NCBI GenBank assembly: GCA_913052445.1
Contig: CAJXDP010000003.1
Span: forward strand, 1 to 64,000
Length of the DNA: 64,000 nucleotides
Direction of reading: 5' to 3'
From: an uncultured Formosa sp.
GTDB taxonomy: Bacteria; Bacteroidota; Bacteroidia; Flavobacteriales; Flavobacteriaceae
Shown here: positions 1 through 9,359 of the stretch, one piece after another
Numbering within the stretch: position 1 is the stretch's first letter
How the letters are laid out: each line of letters starts with the position of its first letter
Program-made: the position numbers and the translations under genes
The notes under the pieces: generated by a model
What the model was told of the DNA's origin: nothing
Databases searched by the model: none
Seen by the model: the letters and a program-made list of their open reading frames with translations, nothing else

Positions 1-4
1 CTAC

Positions 5-44
5 AAAAAAATATTCCCAAAAATAAAAATTTATTCTTGGGAAT
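5..44 (-). terminator. Intrinsic terminator of the tmRNA gene
   Basis: Reading the minus strand just after the tmRNA 3' end, ATTCCCAA (44-37) pairs with TTGGGAAT (20-13). The stem extends inward through AATAAA/TTTATT and is followed by a run of T at 10-5. This is a classic rho-independent terminator. Confidence 0.85.
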
Positions 45-50
45 AAAAAG

Positions 51-441
51 TGGAGTCGCCGAGAATCGAACTCGGGTCCAAACAAGCTAATAAAAAGCCT
101 TCTACACGTTTAGTTTTTAATTAATTGTCGGAAATAAACTGACTAAAAACGACCCATTTATTTCTTAGCTTTTTTAGTTTCAAACCCCTACCAAAGCCTT
201 AGAGATTTTAGGTTTACATTTACGATGCCTCAAAATTGAACGCCGTGAACCAAGGCTTTCAGGAGACATTTAGCTTGCACACCTAGTGTGCCGAGGCCAA
301 TCCTACTATAATTCGGATTAAGCAGCTAAAGCGTAGTTATTCTCGCCGTTTAAAAGTTGACATGGTCTTTAACGTGTATCAATATCATCACACGACGTGC
401 TTACAGTTTAGTAGATCTCGCTGTCAATACCAGTCGACCCC
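51..441 (-). ncRNA. ssrA: tmRNA (transfer-messenger RNA)
   Basis: This RNA rescues stalled ribosomes. The 5' end GGGGTCGACTGG pairs with the 3' end CGACTCC to form the acceptor stem, and a T-arm with GTTCGATTC is present. The encoded 3' end stops at the discriminator A, so CCA must be added after transcription. The internal reading frame at 347-318 encodes the degradation tag GENNYALAA followed by TAA. That tag ends in the usual ALAA and is of the type seen in Bacteroidota. The length of about 391 nt is normal. A terminator follows and a TAACTTTG -7 element precedes the gene. Confidence 0.95.
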
Positions 442-472
442 ATTACTATAATAACCCTCAATGAAGGGTAGG

Positions 473-480
473 CAAAGTTA
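473..480 (-). promoter_or_regulatory. -7 element of the tmRNA promoter
   Basis: On the minus strand TAACTTTG matches the Bacteroidota TAnnTTTG element 32 bases upstream of the mature tmRNA 5' end, so a short leader would be removed by RNase P. The best -33-like TTG is at an unusually short spacing (14 bases), so only the -7 element is called. Confidence 0.5.
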
Positions 481-546
481 CAAAAAAACTTGTCCAACCG
501 CTTAAATCCATTTACTTTCGTAAAAAATATTTAATTTTTTTTCATT

Positions 547-1752
547 ATGAAGTTTGCTGTAATTCAAGAACGCAAATCGCCACCAGATAGACGAGTTGTT
601 TTAGATCCAAATTCGTGTCAAAAACTCCTCTCAATATTTCCATCAGCAGAACTGATAATCGAATCGTCTCCAATTCGCGCTTTCTCTGATGCGGATTATA
701 GCTCTGCTGGCCTAGAAGTTGTAGCAGATGTGAGCACTGCTGAAGTACTGATTGGCGTAAAGGAAGTACCTATTGAGGCCCTTATTCCCAATAAAAGTTA
801 TTTCTTTTTTAGCCATACTATTAAAAAACAACCCTATAACCGTAAGTTACTTCAAGCGATTTTAAATAAAAAAATTACGCTCTATGATCACGAAACCTTA
901 GTCAATGAATCTTATCACCGATTGATTGGCTTCGGATATTATGCAGGGGTGGTAGGCGCTTACAATGGGATACGAGCCTTGGGAATGAAACTCAATTGTT
1001 TTGACCTGCCTAAAGCAACTGATTTAAATGATAGAGCTGCATTAAATGTGCAATTAGACCTACTGACTATTCCCAATGTGAAAATTGTACTAACTGGTAC
1101 TGGACGTGTAGGTCAAGGGGCTAAAGAGGTTTTAGATCATTTAAATATTAAACAAGTTACTGTAGATCAGTTTCTAAATGACAACTCCTCAGAGGCAGTA
1201 TATGTACAGTTAGACGTTTTGGATTATTGCGAACGCCAAGATGGAAAAACCTTAGGAAAAAAAGACTTTTTTAAATTTCCTGAAGCCTATAACTCGACTT
1301 TTGATCGCTTCACGTCTGTTGCAGACTTTTTTATTGCAGGTCATTTTTATGGAAAAGGTGCTCCTGCTTTTTTTTCGCGCAATCAAGCAAAGAACTCAAA
1401 TTTTAAACTTAAAGTAGTAGCAGATATTAGTTGTGACATTGATGGCCCAATAGCGTGTACAATTCGTCCTTCTACTATTGAAAAACCGATATATGGATAT
1501 GATCCGAAAACTGAAACAGAAATTGATTACAAAATTACTTCTGCAATAGCTGTTATGGCTGTTGATAATTTACCTTGTGAATTACCAAAAGACGCTAGCG
1601 AAGAATTTGGGCATACATTTGTAGAAAAAATTATACCTGCTTTCTTTAATAAAGATGCTTTTGGAGTTCTTAAACGTGCAAAGATGACTGAAAACGGACA
1701 ACTAATGCCTGCATTTTCTTACCTCCAGGACTATGTAGAGGGAAAGGAATAA
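547..1752 (+). CDS. Saccharopine/alanine dehydrogenase-like NAD(P)-dependent oxidoreductase
   Basis: This 401-residue protein of the AlaDH/PNT-fold family starts at ATG. The N-terminal domain begins KFAVIQERK..PDRRVVL, as in lysine-forming saccharopine dehydrogenases. The motif FFFSHTIKKQ (86-95) resembles the catalytic His region of that group. A Rossmann loop GTGRVGQG lies at 184-191, and DISCDIDGPI plus a late YGYDP resemble the LYS1-type C-terminal lobe. By family it would be a reversible NAD(P)-linked dehydrogenase on an amino-acid-type substrate. The true substrate cannot be read from the sequence, since lysine biosynthesis through saccharopine is not expected in Bacteroidota. It is a single gene that converges on the cold-shock gene. 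Confidence 0.7.
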   Translation: MKFAVIQERKSPPDRRVVLDPNSCQKLLSIFPSAELIIESSPIRAFSDADYSSAGLEVVADVSTAEVLIGVKEVPIEALIPNKSYFFFSHTIKKQPYNRKLLQAILNKKITLYDHETLVNESYHRLIGFGYYAGVVGAYNGIRALGMKLNCFDLPKATDLNDRAALNVQLDLLTIPNVKIVLTGTGRVGQGAKEVLDHLNIKQVTVDQFLNDNSSEAVYVQLDVLDYCERQDGKTLGKKDFFKFPEAYNSTFDRFTSVADFFIAGHFYGKGAPAFFSRNQAKNSNFKLKVVADISCDIDGPIACTIRPSTIEKPIYGYDPKTETEIDYKITSAIAVMAVDNLPCELPKDASEEFGHTFVEKIIPAFFNKDAFGVLKRAKMTENGQLMPAFSYLQDYVEGKE

Positions 1753-1755
1753 AAA

Positions 1756-1781
1756 CAAAAAAACCTACCAAATGGGTAGGT
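1756..1781 (-). terminator. Intrinsic terminator of the cold-shock gene
   Basis: ACCTACC/GGTAGGT forms a 7-bp stem (1763-1781) between two convergent genes. On the minus strand it is followed by seven T, so it mainly ends the cold-shock transcript. On the plus strand the T-tract is interrupted, so it may only partly terminate the dehydrogenase gene. Confidence 0.75.
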
Positions 1782-1810
1782 ATTTGTAAAAAATTATCTG
1801 ATTGTAATTG

Positions 1811-2002
1811 TTAGAGTACTCTAACATTTACTGCATTCATACCTTTTCTACCTTCTTTTAATTCAAATTCAACAGCGTCACCTTCGTTAATCTCATCGAT
1901 TATTCCAGTTACGTGAACAAAATACTCTGTGTTTGAATCATCTTCTGTAATGAATCCAAATCCTTTGGATACATTGAAAAATTTTACTGTACCGTTTTTC
2001 AC
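1811..2002 (-). CDS. Cold-shock domain protein (CspA family)
   Basis: This 63-residue single OB-fold protein binds single-stranded RNA and DNA. RNP-1 is visible as KGFGFI and RNP-2 as EYFVHV, and the start NGTVKFFN is typical. The start codon is GTG at 2002: there is no in-frame ATG upstream, and the family N-terminus fits exactly. A -7 element TAACTTTG lies only about 20 bases upstream, so the leader is short. The gene therefore lacks the long cold-sensing 5' UTR of E. coli cspA, and it may be a constitutive or growth-phase RNA chaperone. Confidence 0.92.
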   Translation of the reverse strand: MKNGTVKFFNVSKGFGFITEDDSNTEYFVHVTGIIDEINEGDAVEFELKEGRKGMNAVNVRVL

Positions 2003-2021
2003 TTTACATGTTTTTAGTTTA

Positions 2022-2029
2022 CAAAGTTA
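2022..2029 (-). promoter_or_regulatory. -7 element of the cold-shock gene
   Basis: The minus strand reads TAACTTTG, a full match to TAnnTTTG. The predicted transcript start is close to 2015, about 13 bases before the GTG start codon. No clear -33 TTTG is seen. Confidence 0.5.
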
Positions 2030-2248
2030 ATATTATATTTTAGTTTCAGACTAATATTTAAAAAATTAATAATTTTTTAAATATTTTAAAAGCCTATTAG
2101 TGAGGATTTTATAGGTCTATAAGTATCCGGGTTTTTGTTAAATCTTCTAATACTTCTCTATTTCTAACAAGGCATTCTCTGTCCTAAAGGGGTTTAAATA
2201 TTAGAACAAACAAAAAGTTAGTTCTGTTAAAATCAACCTTAAAAATTA

Positions 2249-2279
2249 TTGGTAAAACCCCTAAGGTTAATTACTTTTG
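2249..2279 (+). promoter_or_regulatory. sucC promoter
   Basis: TTGG at 2249-2252 and TACTTTTG at 2272-2279 are separated by 19 bases. This matches the Bacteroidota sigma-ABfr pattern TTG-N19-21-TAnnTTTG and lies about 60 bases before the sucC start codon. Confidence 0.6.
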
Positions 2280-2340
2280 TTACTCAATCCTATTATACGT
2301 TTTTATCTTCAAGATAAATAAAAAATAAATCCCTAAAAAA

Positions 2341-3531
2341 ATGAATTTACACGAATACCAAGGAAAAGATATCCTGAGCACTTTTGGTGTTAAGATCCAA
2401 AAAGGTATAGTTGTTAGCACGCCGGAAGAAGCCGTAGCAGCAGCCAAAACTCTCACAGAAGAAACAGGTACCGGGTGGCATGTACTAAAAGCTCAAGTTC
2501 ACGCTGGTGGTCGTGGTAAGGGTGGTGGTGTTAAATTAGCTAAAAACTTAGTTGAAGTAGAAACTATTGCACGTCAAATTATTGGAATGCAGTTAATCAC
2601 CCCTCAAACTTCTGCTGAAGGAAAAAAAGTACACCAAGTCTTAGTTGCTGAAGATGTTTATTACCCTGGTGAAACAGAAACTAGTGAGTTTTATATTTCT
2701 GTTCTTTTAAACAGAAGGTCTGGAAGAAACATGATTATGTATTCTACTGAAGGAGGAATGGATATTGAAACTGTTGCTGAAGAAACACCACATTTGATTT
2801 TCAATGAAGAAATTGACCCATCCACAGGAATATTGCCATTTCAAGCTCGTCGTATCGCTTTTAATCTTGGTTTATCAGGAGCTGCTTTTAAAGATATGAC
2901 TAAATTTGTAACGAATTTATATACTGCTTACAATAAGTCAGATGCATCTTTATTTGAAATAAACCCGGTTTTAAAAACTAGTGATAATAAAATATTAGCC
3001 GTTGATGCAAAAGTAACTATCGATGACAATGCGTTATTTAGACATAAAGATTATTTAAAGTTAAGAGACACTCGTGAAGAAAATCCAGTTGAAGTAGAAG
3101 CAGGTGCTTTAGGTCTTAGTTATGTAGACTTAGAGGGTAACGTTGGCTGTATGGTAAATGGTGCAGGTCTTGCAATGGCTACAATGGATTTAATTAAACA
3201 AGCAGGAGGTGAGCCCGCAAATTTTTTAGACGTCGGTGGCACAGCTGATGCCGCACGAGTGGAAGCTGCCTTTCAGATTATTTTAAAAGATCCCGAAGTA
3301 AAAGCAATTTTGATTAATATTTTTGGTGGAATTGTACGTTGTGATCGTGTAGCCCAAGGCGTGATAGATGCCTATATAAATATGGGAACTATTAAAGTTC
3401 CTATTATAGTCCGTTTACAAGGAACTAATGCAGACATCGCTAAAGAATTAATTGACAACTCTGGACTTGATGTTCAAAGTGCTATTGAATTTAAAGAAGC
3501 TGCGGATAAAGTACAAGCAGTTTTAGCGTAG
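2341..3531 (+). CDS. sucC: Succinyl-CoA synthetase (ADP-forming), beta subunit
   Basis: This is the beta subunit of the TCA-cycle enzyme that makes ATP (or GTP) from succinyl-CoA. The 396-residue length is normal. The ATP-grasp N-terminus begins MNLHEYQGKDI, the glycine-rich loop HAGGRGKGGG lies near 56-65, and the CoA-ligase part contains GCMVNGAGLAMATMD and IFGGIVRCD. The alpha-subunit gene sucD is not next to it, which is common in Flavobacteriaceae. It has its own promoter and terminator, so it is probably monocistronic. Confidence 0.97.
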   Translation: MNLHEYQGKDILSTFGVKIQKGIVVSTPEEAVAAAKTLTEETGTGWHVLKAQVHAGGRGKGGGVKLAKNLVEVETIARQIIGMQLITPQTSAEGKKVHQVLVAEDVYYPGETETSEFYISVLLNRRSGRNMIMYSTEGGMDIETVAEETPHLIFNEEIDPSTGILPFQARRIAFNLGLSGAAFKDMTKFVTNLYTAYNKSDASLFEINPVLKTSDNKILAVDAKVTIDDNALFRHKDYLKLRDTREENPVEVEAGALGLSYVDLEGNVGCMVNGAGLAMATMDLIKQAGGEPANFLDVGGTADAARVEAAFQIILKDPEVKAILINIFGGIVRCDRVAQGVIDAYINMGTIKVPIIVRLQGTNADIAKELIDNSGLDVQSAIEFKEAADKVQAVLA

Positions 3532-3555
3532 TTTTTGTGTAAGTGTTTTAAATTT

Positions 3556-3579
3556 AAGTAGCCTCGGGGCTACTTTTTT
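3556..3579 (+). terminator. Intrinsic terminator of sucC
   Basis: AAGTAGCC and GGCTACTT form an 8-bp stem around a TCGG tetraloop, followed by a run of T at 3574-3579. It sits 24 bases after the sucC stop, directly before the convergent uvrB stop codon. Confidence 0.85.
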
Positions 3580-3581
3580 AC

Positions 3582-5582
3582 TTATCTTATTTCCTCTAAC
3601 TTTTTTTGATAACTTTTAATCTGATCTCGAAATTGAGCAGCATGTAAAAAATCCAAATCTTTTGCAGCAGATTCCATGAGTTTTCGAGTATCTCTAATTT
3701 TTTGTTCTAATTCAGATACTGATAAATAAGCATTTTCTGGTTGTGCGGCTTTGAGCGCTTCTTGCTCATAATAATAGCTACTAACTGAATTCTTTGTTAG
3801 TGCATTATTTAAGCTTTTATTTAGCGCTGTAGGTATAAGGTTATGTTCAGAATTATAAGCAATCTGTTTATCTCTACGGTAGTTGGTTTCATCAATTGTT
3901 TTTTGCATGCTTTTCGTTACTTTATCAGCATACATAATAGCTCGTCCGTTAAGATGTCTTGCAGCACGTCCCACCGTTTGGGTAAGTGAACGAGCTGAAC
4001 GTAAAAAACCTTCTTTATCAGCATCTAAGATAACCACTAAGGAAACTTCAGGCAAGTCTAAACCTTCTCTTAACAAGTTGACCCCGACAAGTACATCAAA
4101 GACGCCTTTTCTCAAATCCTGCATAATTTCAACTCGCTCCAAGGTATCGACATCACTGTGGATGTAACGACAACGTATTTGTATACGTGCTAGGTATTTG
4201 GTTAGCTCTTCCGCCATTCTCTTAGTAAGGGTGGTTACTAAAGTACGTTCGTCTTTTTCTACCTGTTGCTGAATTTCTTCAATCAGATTATCAATTTGAT
4301 TTAAACTCGGTCTCACTTCTATTATGGGATCTAATAAACCCGTAGGTCTAATTACTTGCTCCACAAAGATGCCATCCGATTTTTCTAATTCATAATCTGC
4401 AGGCGTAGCACTCACATATAGAACTTGATTTTGTAGGCTTTCAAATTCATCAAATTTTAAAGGTCTGTTATCCATCGCTGCAGGTAATCGAAATCCATAC
4501 TCTACTAAATTTTCCTTACGACTACGGTCGCCTCCATACATGGCATGGACTTGCGAAATAGTAACGTGACTTTCATCAATAACCATTAGCGAATCACTTG
4601 GAAAATAATCTAATAAACAAAACGGACGAGTGCCTGGAGCTCGGCCATCTAAATAACGAGAGTAGTTTTCTATCCCCGAACAATAACCTAACTCGCGAAT
4701 CATTTCTAAGTCAAATTCTGTTCTTTCCTTCAAACGTTTTGCTTCTAAGTGCTTACCAATTTCCTTAAAATAATCATATTGTTTTACTAAGTCATCTTGA
4801 ATATCCTTTATGGCATTTTGCAATATATCAGGAGATGTTACAAACATATTTGCAGGGTATATAGTGACACTTTCGTACACTTCAATAACTTTACTAGTAT
4901 TTATATCAAAGGCTTCAATGGATTCAATCTCGTCTCCAAAAAAATGAATTCTAAATCCGTGGTCGGCATAGCTTGGAAATACATCAACAGTATCTCCTTT
5001 AATTCTAAAGTTACCATGGTTAAAATCACCTTCCGTTCTAGAGTATAAACTTTGCACTAGTTTGTGTAGCAAAGCTGTTCTCGAAATAACTTCATTGGCT
5101 TTTAGAGTGATTACGTTCTTCTGAAATTCAACAGGATTTCCAATTCCGTATAAACAGGAAACTGAGGCAATCACAATAACGTCTCTGCGACCAGATAAAA
5201 GTGAAGAAGTGGTGCTTAAACGAAGCTTTTCAATTTCTTCATTAATAGATAAATCTTTTTCTATATAGGTTCCAGAAACTGGAAGGTAGGCTTCTGGCTG
5301 GTAATAATCATAATAGGACACAAAATATTCAACTGCATTTTCAGGAAAAAACTGTTTGAATTCTGAATATAATTGGGCGGCCAATGTTTTGTTGTGCGCT
5401 AAGACTAGGGTAGGTCGCTGCACTTGCTGAATGATATTTGCAACCGTAAAGGTTTTCCCAGATCCAGTCACACCCAACAATGTTTGATACTTCTCATTGG
5501 ATTCAATCCCATCGACTAATTGCTTTATAGCAGCTGGCTGATCGCCAGTGGGATTAAAGTCTGAAGTTAATTTAAATTGCAT
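3582..5582 (-). CDS. uvrB: Excinuclease ABC subunit B
   Basis: UvrB is the DNA-damage verification helicase of nucleotide excision repair; it is loaded by UvrA and positions UvrC. The 666-residue length is standard. Walker A is GVTGSGKTF (about 39-47), the damage-probing beta-hairpin includes YYDYYQPEAYLP (about 91-102), the Walker B-type motif is DESHVT, and the helicase motif VGRAARH is present. The C-terminal UVR domain (about 628-664), which contacts UvrC, is intact. The gene stands alone on the minus strand. It adds dark repair of UV lesions to the two photolyases at 38.7-45.6 kb. Confidence 0.97.
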   Translation of the reverse strand: MQFKLTSDFNPTGDQPAAIKQLVDGIESNEKYQTLLGVTGSGKTFTVANIIQQVQRPTLVLAHNKTLAAQLYSEFKQFFPENAVEYFVSYYDYYQPEAYLPVSGTYIEKDLSINEEIEKLRLSTTSSLLSGRRDVIVIASVSCLYGIGNPVEFQKNVITLKANEVISRTALLHKLVQSLYSRTEGDFNHGNFRIKGDTVDVFPSYADHGFRIHFFGDEIESIEAFDINTSKVIEVYESVTIYPANMFVTSPDILQNAIKDIQDDLVKQYDYFKEIGKHLEAKRLKERTEFDLEMIRELGYCSGIENYSRYLDGRAPGTRPFCLLDYFPSDSLMVIDESHVTISQVHAMYGGDRSRKENLVEYGFRLPAAMDNRPLKFDEFESLQNQVLYVSATPADYELEKSDGIFVEQVIRPTGLLDPIIEVRPSLNQIDNLIEEIQQQVEKDERTLVTTLTKRMAEELTKYLARIQIRCRYIHSDVDTLERVEIMQDLRKGVFDVLVGVNLLREGLDLPEVSLVVILDADKEGFLRSARSLTQTVGRAARHLNGRAIMYADKVTKSMQKTIDETNYRRDKQIAYNSEHNLIPTALNKSLNNALTKNSVSSYYYEQEALKAAQPENAYLSVSELEQKIRDTRKLMESAAKDLDFLHAAQFRDQIKSYQKKLEEIR

Positions 5583-5650
5583 AGCTGCAAAGCTAAGGCA
5601 AAGTCAGCGCTAGTGCAAAACGAGAGAATAAATCTTTTAAAAAATATTAA

Positions 5651-7441
5651 TTAATAATTTAAATAGACCCAGCCTGTTTTAGGTTTTAGGTTCCTAGAAT
5701 TTAAATGGAGTACATAGAAATAAGTGCCTACAGGCAAGAGATTATTTCCTTTTAATGAGCCCTTATTGGCTTTTCCTTCCCATTTGAGAGAATTATTTCC
5801 TTTAAATATCAATACTCCTAATCGGTTGTAAATTAATAGTTCGTGTTGCATGTAAACATTGTAAAGCCCTTGAATATTAAACCAATCATTGTAGCTATCT
5901 CCGTTTGGAGAAAATCCTTGAGGAATTTCTGGCTCGCAATCCCTAGCTATTAATTCGATTGAAAAGACCTCATAACAGGGCTCTGTTTCTATTTGAATGT
6001 AAATAATGTTATTTTCTACTGAACAGAGGTATTCTGAAGGATTTAATATTGCTCCTATATTATTATACAAATCATTTAAGGATGCATAATAAACAGCTGT
6101 CTCTATGTCAAAAGAGGTCTCTATTTGTATTAGCGCAGTAGTTAAGTTGTAAATTGCCTCATCATTAACTGTCTTACACCCAACGATATTATCTAAAGCT
6201 GTTATTGAAAAGGATTCAATTAATTCAATATCAGTTTCCGCACTGTTATTTGTTTCGTTAATTTCTGCAACCACTCCGTTTCCAGTTCCGTCGTCATCTA
6301 CTATAACTGAAAGCATAAAATTGCTCCCTAAACTAGAATCTATATTTAAACTAATGCTACCAAATTCACTTGAACTCATAGGAATATCATTTTCTGTTTG
6401 TGTCTGTCCAATAAGAAGTTCGTTCGCGTATAATGCAATAGGAGTGTTCGCAGGAAGAAGCTGTGTACTATTTGTATTTATTACAATGTATTCAATTAAT
6501 ATTTCGCGATAATTACAGACTTGTTCAATTCTTTCAATCGAAATAGTTGCATCAGGGAGTTGACTGTTTAAAACTGTTATTATATTATTAACCATTACTA
6601 AATCTTGACCTGAAGTTAATTGTATTTCCGCAGAGTTGTCACCAACATTAATTGTATTCTGAATAGGATAAAAATCAATATCCATATTGAATAGATTGGA
6701 TTCGTTTGTAAAACTATTAGTGCCATTGAAAGCATTATTAGCTGGATTTAAAGGCGGATTGCTTAATGTAACTCCGTTCATTTGTAATACTTCGTTTACT
6801 GCTAATCCATCATCTCCTTCCCAAGCTAAAAACCCAATTTTAGCTCCTGTTGTATCTAGCACATTAAGGTTGTTTAACTGAATTGTAATATTATCCGGAA
6901 CACTTTCTAAACCATCATAAATATTAATTTGATTTAGAGGCAAACTAGGATCTGAATAGATTATTATGATAGCCCATCCAGCAAAATTTGTTCCTGTAGA
7001 ACAATACATTTCAGAAATATCAACTTCTTCTAAGTTACTGAGTGTATATACACCATTTCCTTCGTTTTGAATCAGTTCAGTTACATCTTTGAAAGCAGCA
7101 AAAAATTGTCTATCAGAATCTAAGGTGTATTCAAAAGTCCGGTCTGGAGTAATGGGTGTTGTATTCAGAGAAACGTTAAAATCACCTGTGCCAGATCCTG
7201 CCCAATACAAGTAAGAGACTTCTATAGTTTGAGTGTTGGATAAGTTTAAAGTAGCTGAAGATGTGGTGTTAATTGAACAGTTGAAACTAGAATTATTTTC
7301 AACTATATTTAAGGTGTTTCCAATGGCAGTATAATCTAAACGTCCATTTAATTGATCATATAAAGAAATTTCTTGAGCTAGTATAAGATTACTTACTAAC
7401 ACAATAAAACAAAAATAATAAGTTTTATTATTTTGAGTCAT
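5651..7441 (-). CDS. Secreted T9SS cargo protein with CHU_C (type B) sorting domain
   Basis: This 596-residue protein has an N-terminal signal peptide (about 1-23, ending LILAQ). The first part contains a DUF-like adhesin domain with SYLYWAGSGTGDF and FAGWAIIIIYSDPSLP. The middle (about 310-405) resembles a CARDB-type beta-sandwich with IVDDDGTGNG and EINETNNSA. The C-terminus carries the gliding-motility-associated sorting domain, with PQGFSPNGDSYNDWF and a final GWVYLNY. By family it is exported by the type IX system and anchored to, or released from, the cell surface. The ligand is unknown; an adhesion or glue role is an inference. The gene is monocistronic. Confidence 0.85.
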   Translation of the reverse strand: MTQNNKTYYFCFIVLVSNLILAQEISLYDQLNGRLDYTAIGNTLNIVENNSSFNCSINTTSSATLNLSNTQTIEVSYLYWAGSGTGDFNVSLNTTPITPDRTFEYTLDSDRQFFAAFKDVTELIQNEGNGVYTLSNLEEVDISEMYCSTGTNFAGWAIIIIYSDPSLPLNQINIYDGLESVPDNITIQLNNLNVLDTTGAKIGFLAWEGDDGLAVNEVLQMNGVTLSNPPLNPANNAFNGTNSFTNESNLFNMDIDFYPIQNTINVGDNSAEIQLTSGQDLVMVNNIITVLNSQLPDATISIERIEQVCNYREILIEYIVINTNSTQLLPANTPIALYANELLIGQTQTENDIPMSSSEFGSISLNIDSSLGSNFMLSVIVDDDGTGNGVVAEINETNNSAETDIELIESFSITALDNIVGCKTVNDEAIYNLTTALIQIETSFDIETAVYYASLNDLYNNIGAILNPSEYLCSVENNIIYIQIETEPCYEVFSIELIARDCEPEIPQGFSPNGDSYNDWFNIQGLYNVYMQHELLIYNRLGVLIFKGNNSLKWEGKANKGSLKGNNLLPVGTYFYVLHLNSRNLKPKTGWVYLNY

Positions 7442-7541
7442 AGCTTAAAGGTAAAGTTTTTTTATTCCTTTAGAATTATCGTATCAAAGTAAATGGATTT
7501 TTTATTAAAACATTTTTTTAAATATTTTAATTGTTGCTATT

Positions 7542-8366
7542 TTACAAATCTCTCTTTTTTAATAGTCTATATGACGAATAAACAAAAATAATAGTCCAGC
7601 AAATTACTATTAAAATAGTTTCAAAGTGTACAGAAAAGTCATAAACTATTTCCGAATTTCCAGGAAACTTACTCATAGCAATACGTTGAAAAGGTTGCTT
7701 TATCAGGTTAGACATTGATGTTAGTGGTAAAAAATCTTGTACTTCTTGAGCTAATTCATAACTGCTTTTCCACGTAATAATACCTAAAATAATCCATTCT
7801 AAAATTAAATCTATAAAAAGAAATGCTAATGCAAACGCAGAACGTTTTGCCAATACTCCTAAAAACAAACAGAACGAAAAGAACCCAACAAGTTTTACGA
7901 AATAAGCAACCAAAAACTCCATTTGTTGAATAATAATATGAAATTCATTATATCTTGAATAGATATGCCCTAATACTAACGATATGATAAAAATTATCAA
8001 CGTCGAAATTAGACAGAAAAATATGATAACATAAAATTTGGAGAGAATAAATTCTTTTTTACTAAGTCCGTCAATCAGGTTTTGTTTTAGTGTTTTGTTA
8101 CTGTATTCATTACCAATCATAGATACAACAACAATTGCAAAGAAGAATTTAAATAATGCCGAAAAAAAGGTGGTGATATGCCATATTATTGGGAAATTAA
8201 AAATCCCTAAATCACCAAGTTCAAGAGTAAAAAACCCAAAAAAATTAATTTTTATAGCCGACAATAAGATCACAAAAAGTGGAAGTATAAAGGAGATGAA
8301 AATTAATATTTTACTAGTTCGGTTTAGTAATATTTTCTGTAGTTCTATTTCAATTAGTCGTCTCAT
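7542..8366 (-). CDS. ABC-2 type transporter permease
   Basis: This 274-residue membrane protein has about six hydrophobic segments, an N-terminal MRRLIEIELQK amphipathic stretch and a terminal RLLKKRDL, as in ABC-2/NatB-like permeases. Its start overlaps the end of the ATPase gene by 4 bases (ATGA), so the two are translated as a pair. Such pairs export small molecules, peptides or lipids, or act as antibiotic-resistance pumps. No substrate can be assigned, and there is no neighbouring biosynthetic or two-component gene to suggest one. Confidence 0.85.
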   Translation of the reverse strand: MRRLIEIELQKILLNRTSKILIFISFILPLFVILLSAIKINFFGFFTLELGDLGIFNFPIIWHITTFFSALFKFFFAIVVVSMIGNEYSNKTLKQNLIDGLSKKEFILSKFYVIIFFCLISTLIIFIISLVLGHIYSRYNEFHIIIQQMEFLVAYFVKLVGFFSFCLFLGVLAKRSAFALAFLFIDLILEWIILGIITWKSSYELAQEVQDFLPLTSMSNLIKQPFQRIAMSKFPGNSEIVYDFSVHFETILIVICWTIIFVYSSYRLLKKRDL

Positions 8367-9259
8367 TTGTTTTCTGTTAATTGTAAAAATTGTTCTTCAA
8401 GACTTTCTTTTCGTTTTACTAAATGACTAACTACAATCCCATTTTCGAAAAGTAGTCTATTGAATTCTTCAGCATCCATTGGAAGTTTTAGAAATGCAGT
8501 AACCAAATCTCCTTTGGTTTTAATATGTGAAAAATTGGGATTTGAATCTAATAATTTAATTAAGTCGTCCTTTTTGGTTGATTTAAGCTCAAAAAATCCA
8601 TTGCTTGAGATTAATTCATCGACTCTTCCAGAAAAGAGATTAACTCCTTTATCTAGAACAACCACGTGACTACACACCTTTTCAACTTCGTCTAATAAAT
8701 GGGAAGCTAGAAGAATTGTTGTCCCGTTTTGTGCAATTTTTTTTATAATTTCTCTTATCTGGTGAATTCCTTGAGGGTCCAAGCCATTAGTTGGTTCATC
8801 AAGAATTAAAATTTCAGGATCGTTCAAAAGCGCTGAGGCGATAGCAAGCCGTTGTTTCATTCCTAAAGAAAAACTAGTAAAATCATGATCTTTTCTATCT
8901 AGGAGTCCTACAGTTTCCAAGGCTTTATTAATGGAATTAGTAGAGATCTCTTTTATTTTACAAACTAATTTTAGATTTTGAACCGCAGACATATATGGAT
9001 AAAAGTTAGGACGCTCAATAATAGCTCCCACTTTTTTTAAAGCTTGATGTGTAGTTAATCTATCTCCATACCAATAAAAATCTCCAGAGGTTTTATTAAT
9101 AACGTTTAAAACAATCCCTAGTGTTGTGGATTTGCCACTCCCATTAGGGCCTAAAATTCCATACACATTTCCCTGATTAATGTTGAAACTTAGGTTTTTT
9201 ACGGCAGTAAGTTGACCAAATTTCTTTGTTAGATTTGATATTTTTAAAATAGAATCCAA
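8363..9259 (-). CDS. ABC transporter ATP-binding protein
   Basis: This 298-residue ATPase energizes the adjacent permease. Walker A is GPNGSGKST (about 38-46), the signature is SLGMKQRLAIA and Walker B is ILILDEPTNGLDPQG, with the switch His in LLASHLLDEV. A C-terminal extension (about 215-298) is typical of the bacitracin/CcmA-like subfamily. The start is TTG at 9259, because an in-frame TAA lies 18 bases upstream and no ATG intervenes. It is the first gene of a two-gene operon. Confidence 0.93.
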   Translation of the reverse strand: MDSILKISNLTKKFGQLTAVKNLSFNINQGNVYGILGPNGSGKSTTLGIVLNVINKTSGDFYWYGDRLTTHQALKKVGAIIERPNFYPYMSAVQNLKLVCKIKEISTNSINKALETVGLLDRKDHDFTSFSLGMKQRLAIASALLNDPEILILDEPTNGLDPQGIHQIREIIKKIAQNGTTILLASHLLDEVEKVCSHVVVLDKGVNLFSGRVDELISSNGFFELKSTKKDDLIKLLDSNPNFSHIKTKGDLVTAFLKLPMDAEEFNRLLFENGIVVSHLVKRKESLEEQFLQLTENK

Positions 9260-9311
9260 TTCCTTTAGTTTTGATTAGTTACTATGATTATTTGACTATA
9301 AATCATCATTA

Positions 9312-9343
9312 TTGTTACAAGTTAAAAATAAAACCTAATTTTG
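9312..9343 (+). promoter_or_regulatory. Promoter of the kinase-fold gene
   Basis: TTG (9312-9314) and TAATTTTG (9336-9343) are separated by 21 bases. The start codon follows 16 bases after the -7 element, giving a very short leader of roughly 10 bases. Confidence 0.55.
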
Positions 9344-9359
9344 GAACTTATGTTAAATT

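Larger units (their letters stand above)
2003..2340. other. Intergenic region between the cold-shock gene and sucC
   Basis: This 338-base gap holds the divergent promoters of the cold-shock gene (near 2022-2029) and sucC (2249-2279). The middle (about 2050-2240) is AT-rich. I see no convincing open reading frame, RNA fold or repeat in it. Confidence 0.6.

Noticed and set aside
2050..2240. Possible small RNA between the cold-shock gene and sucC
   Set aside because: No promoter-terminator pair or stable fold is apparent in this stretch.
3883..4167. Open frames antisense to uvrB and other large genes
   Set aside because: They lie opposite long well-conserved genes, have odd composition and match no family; they are shadows.
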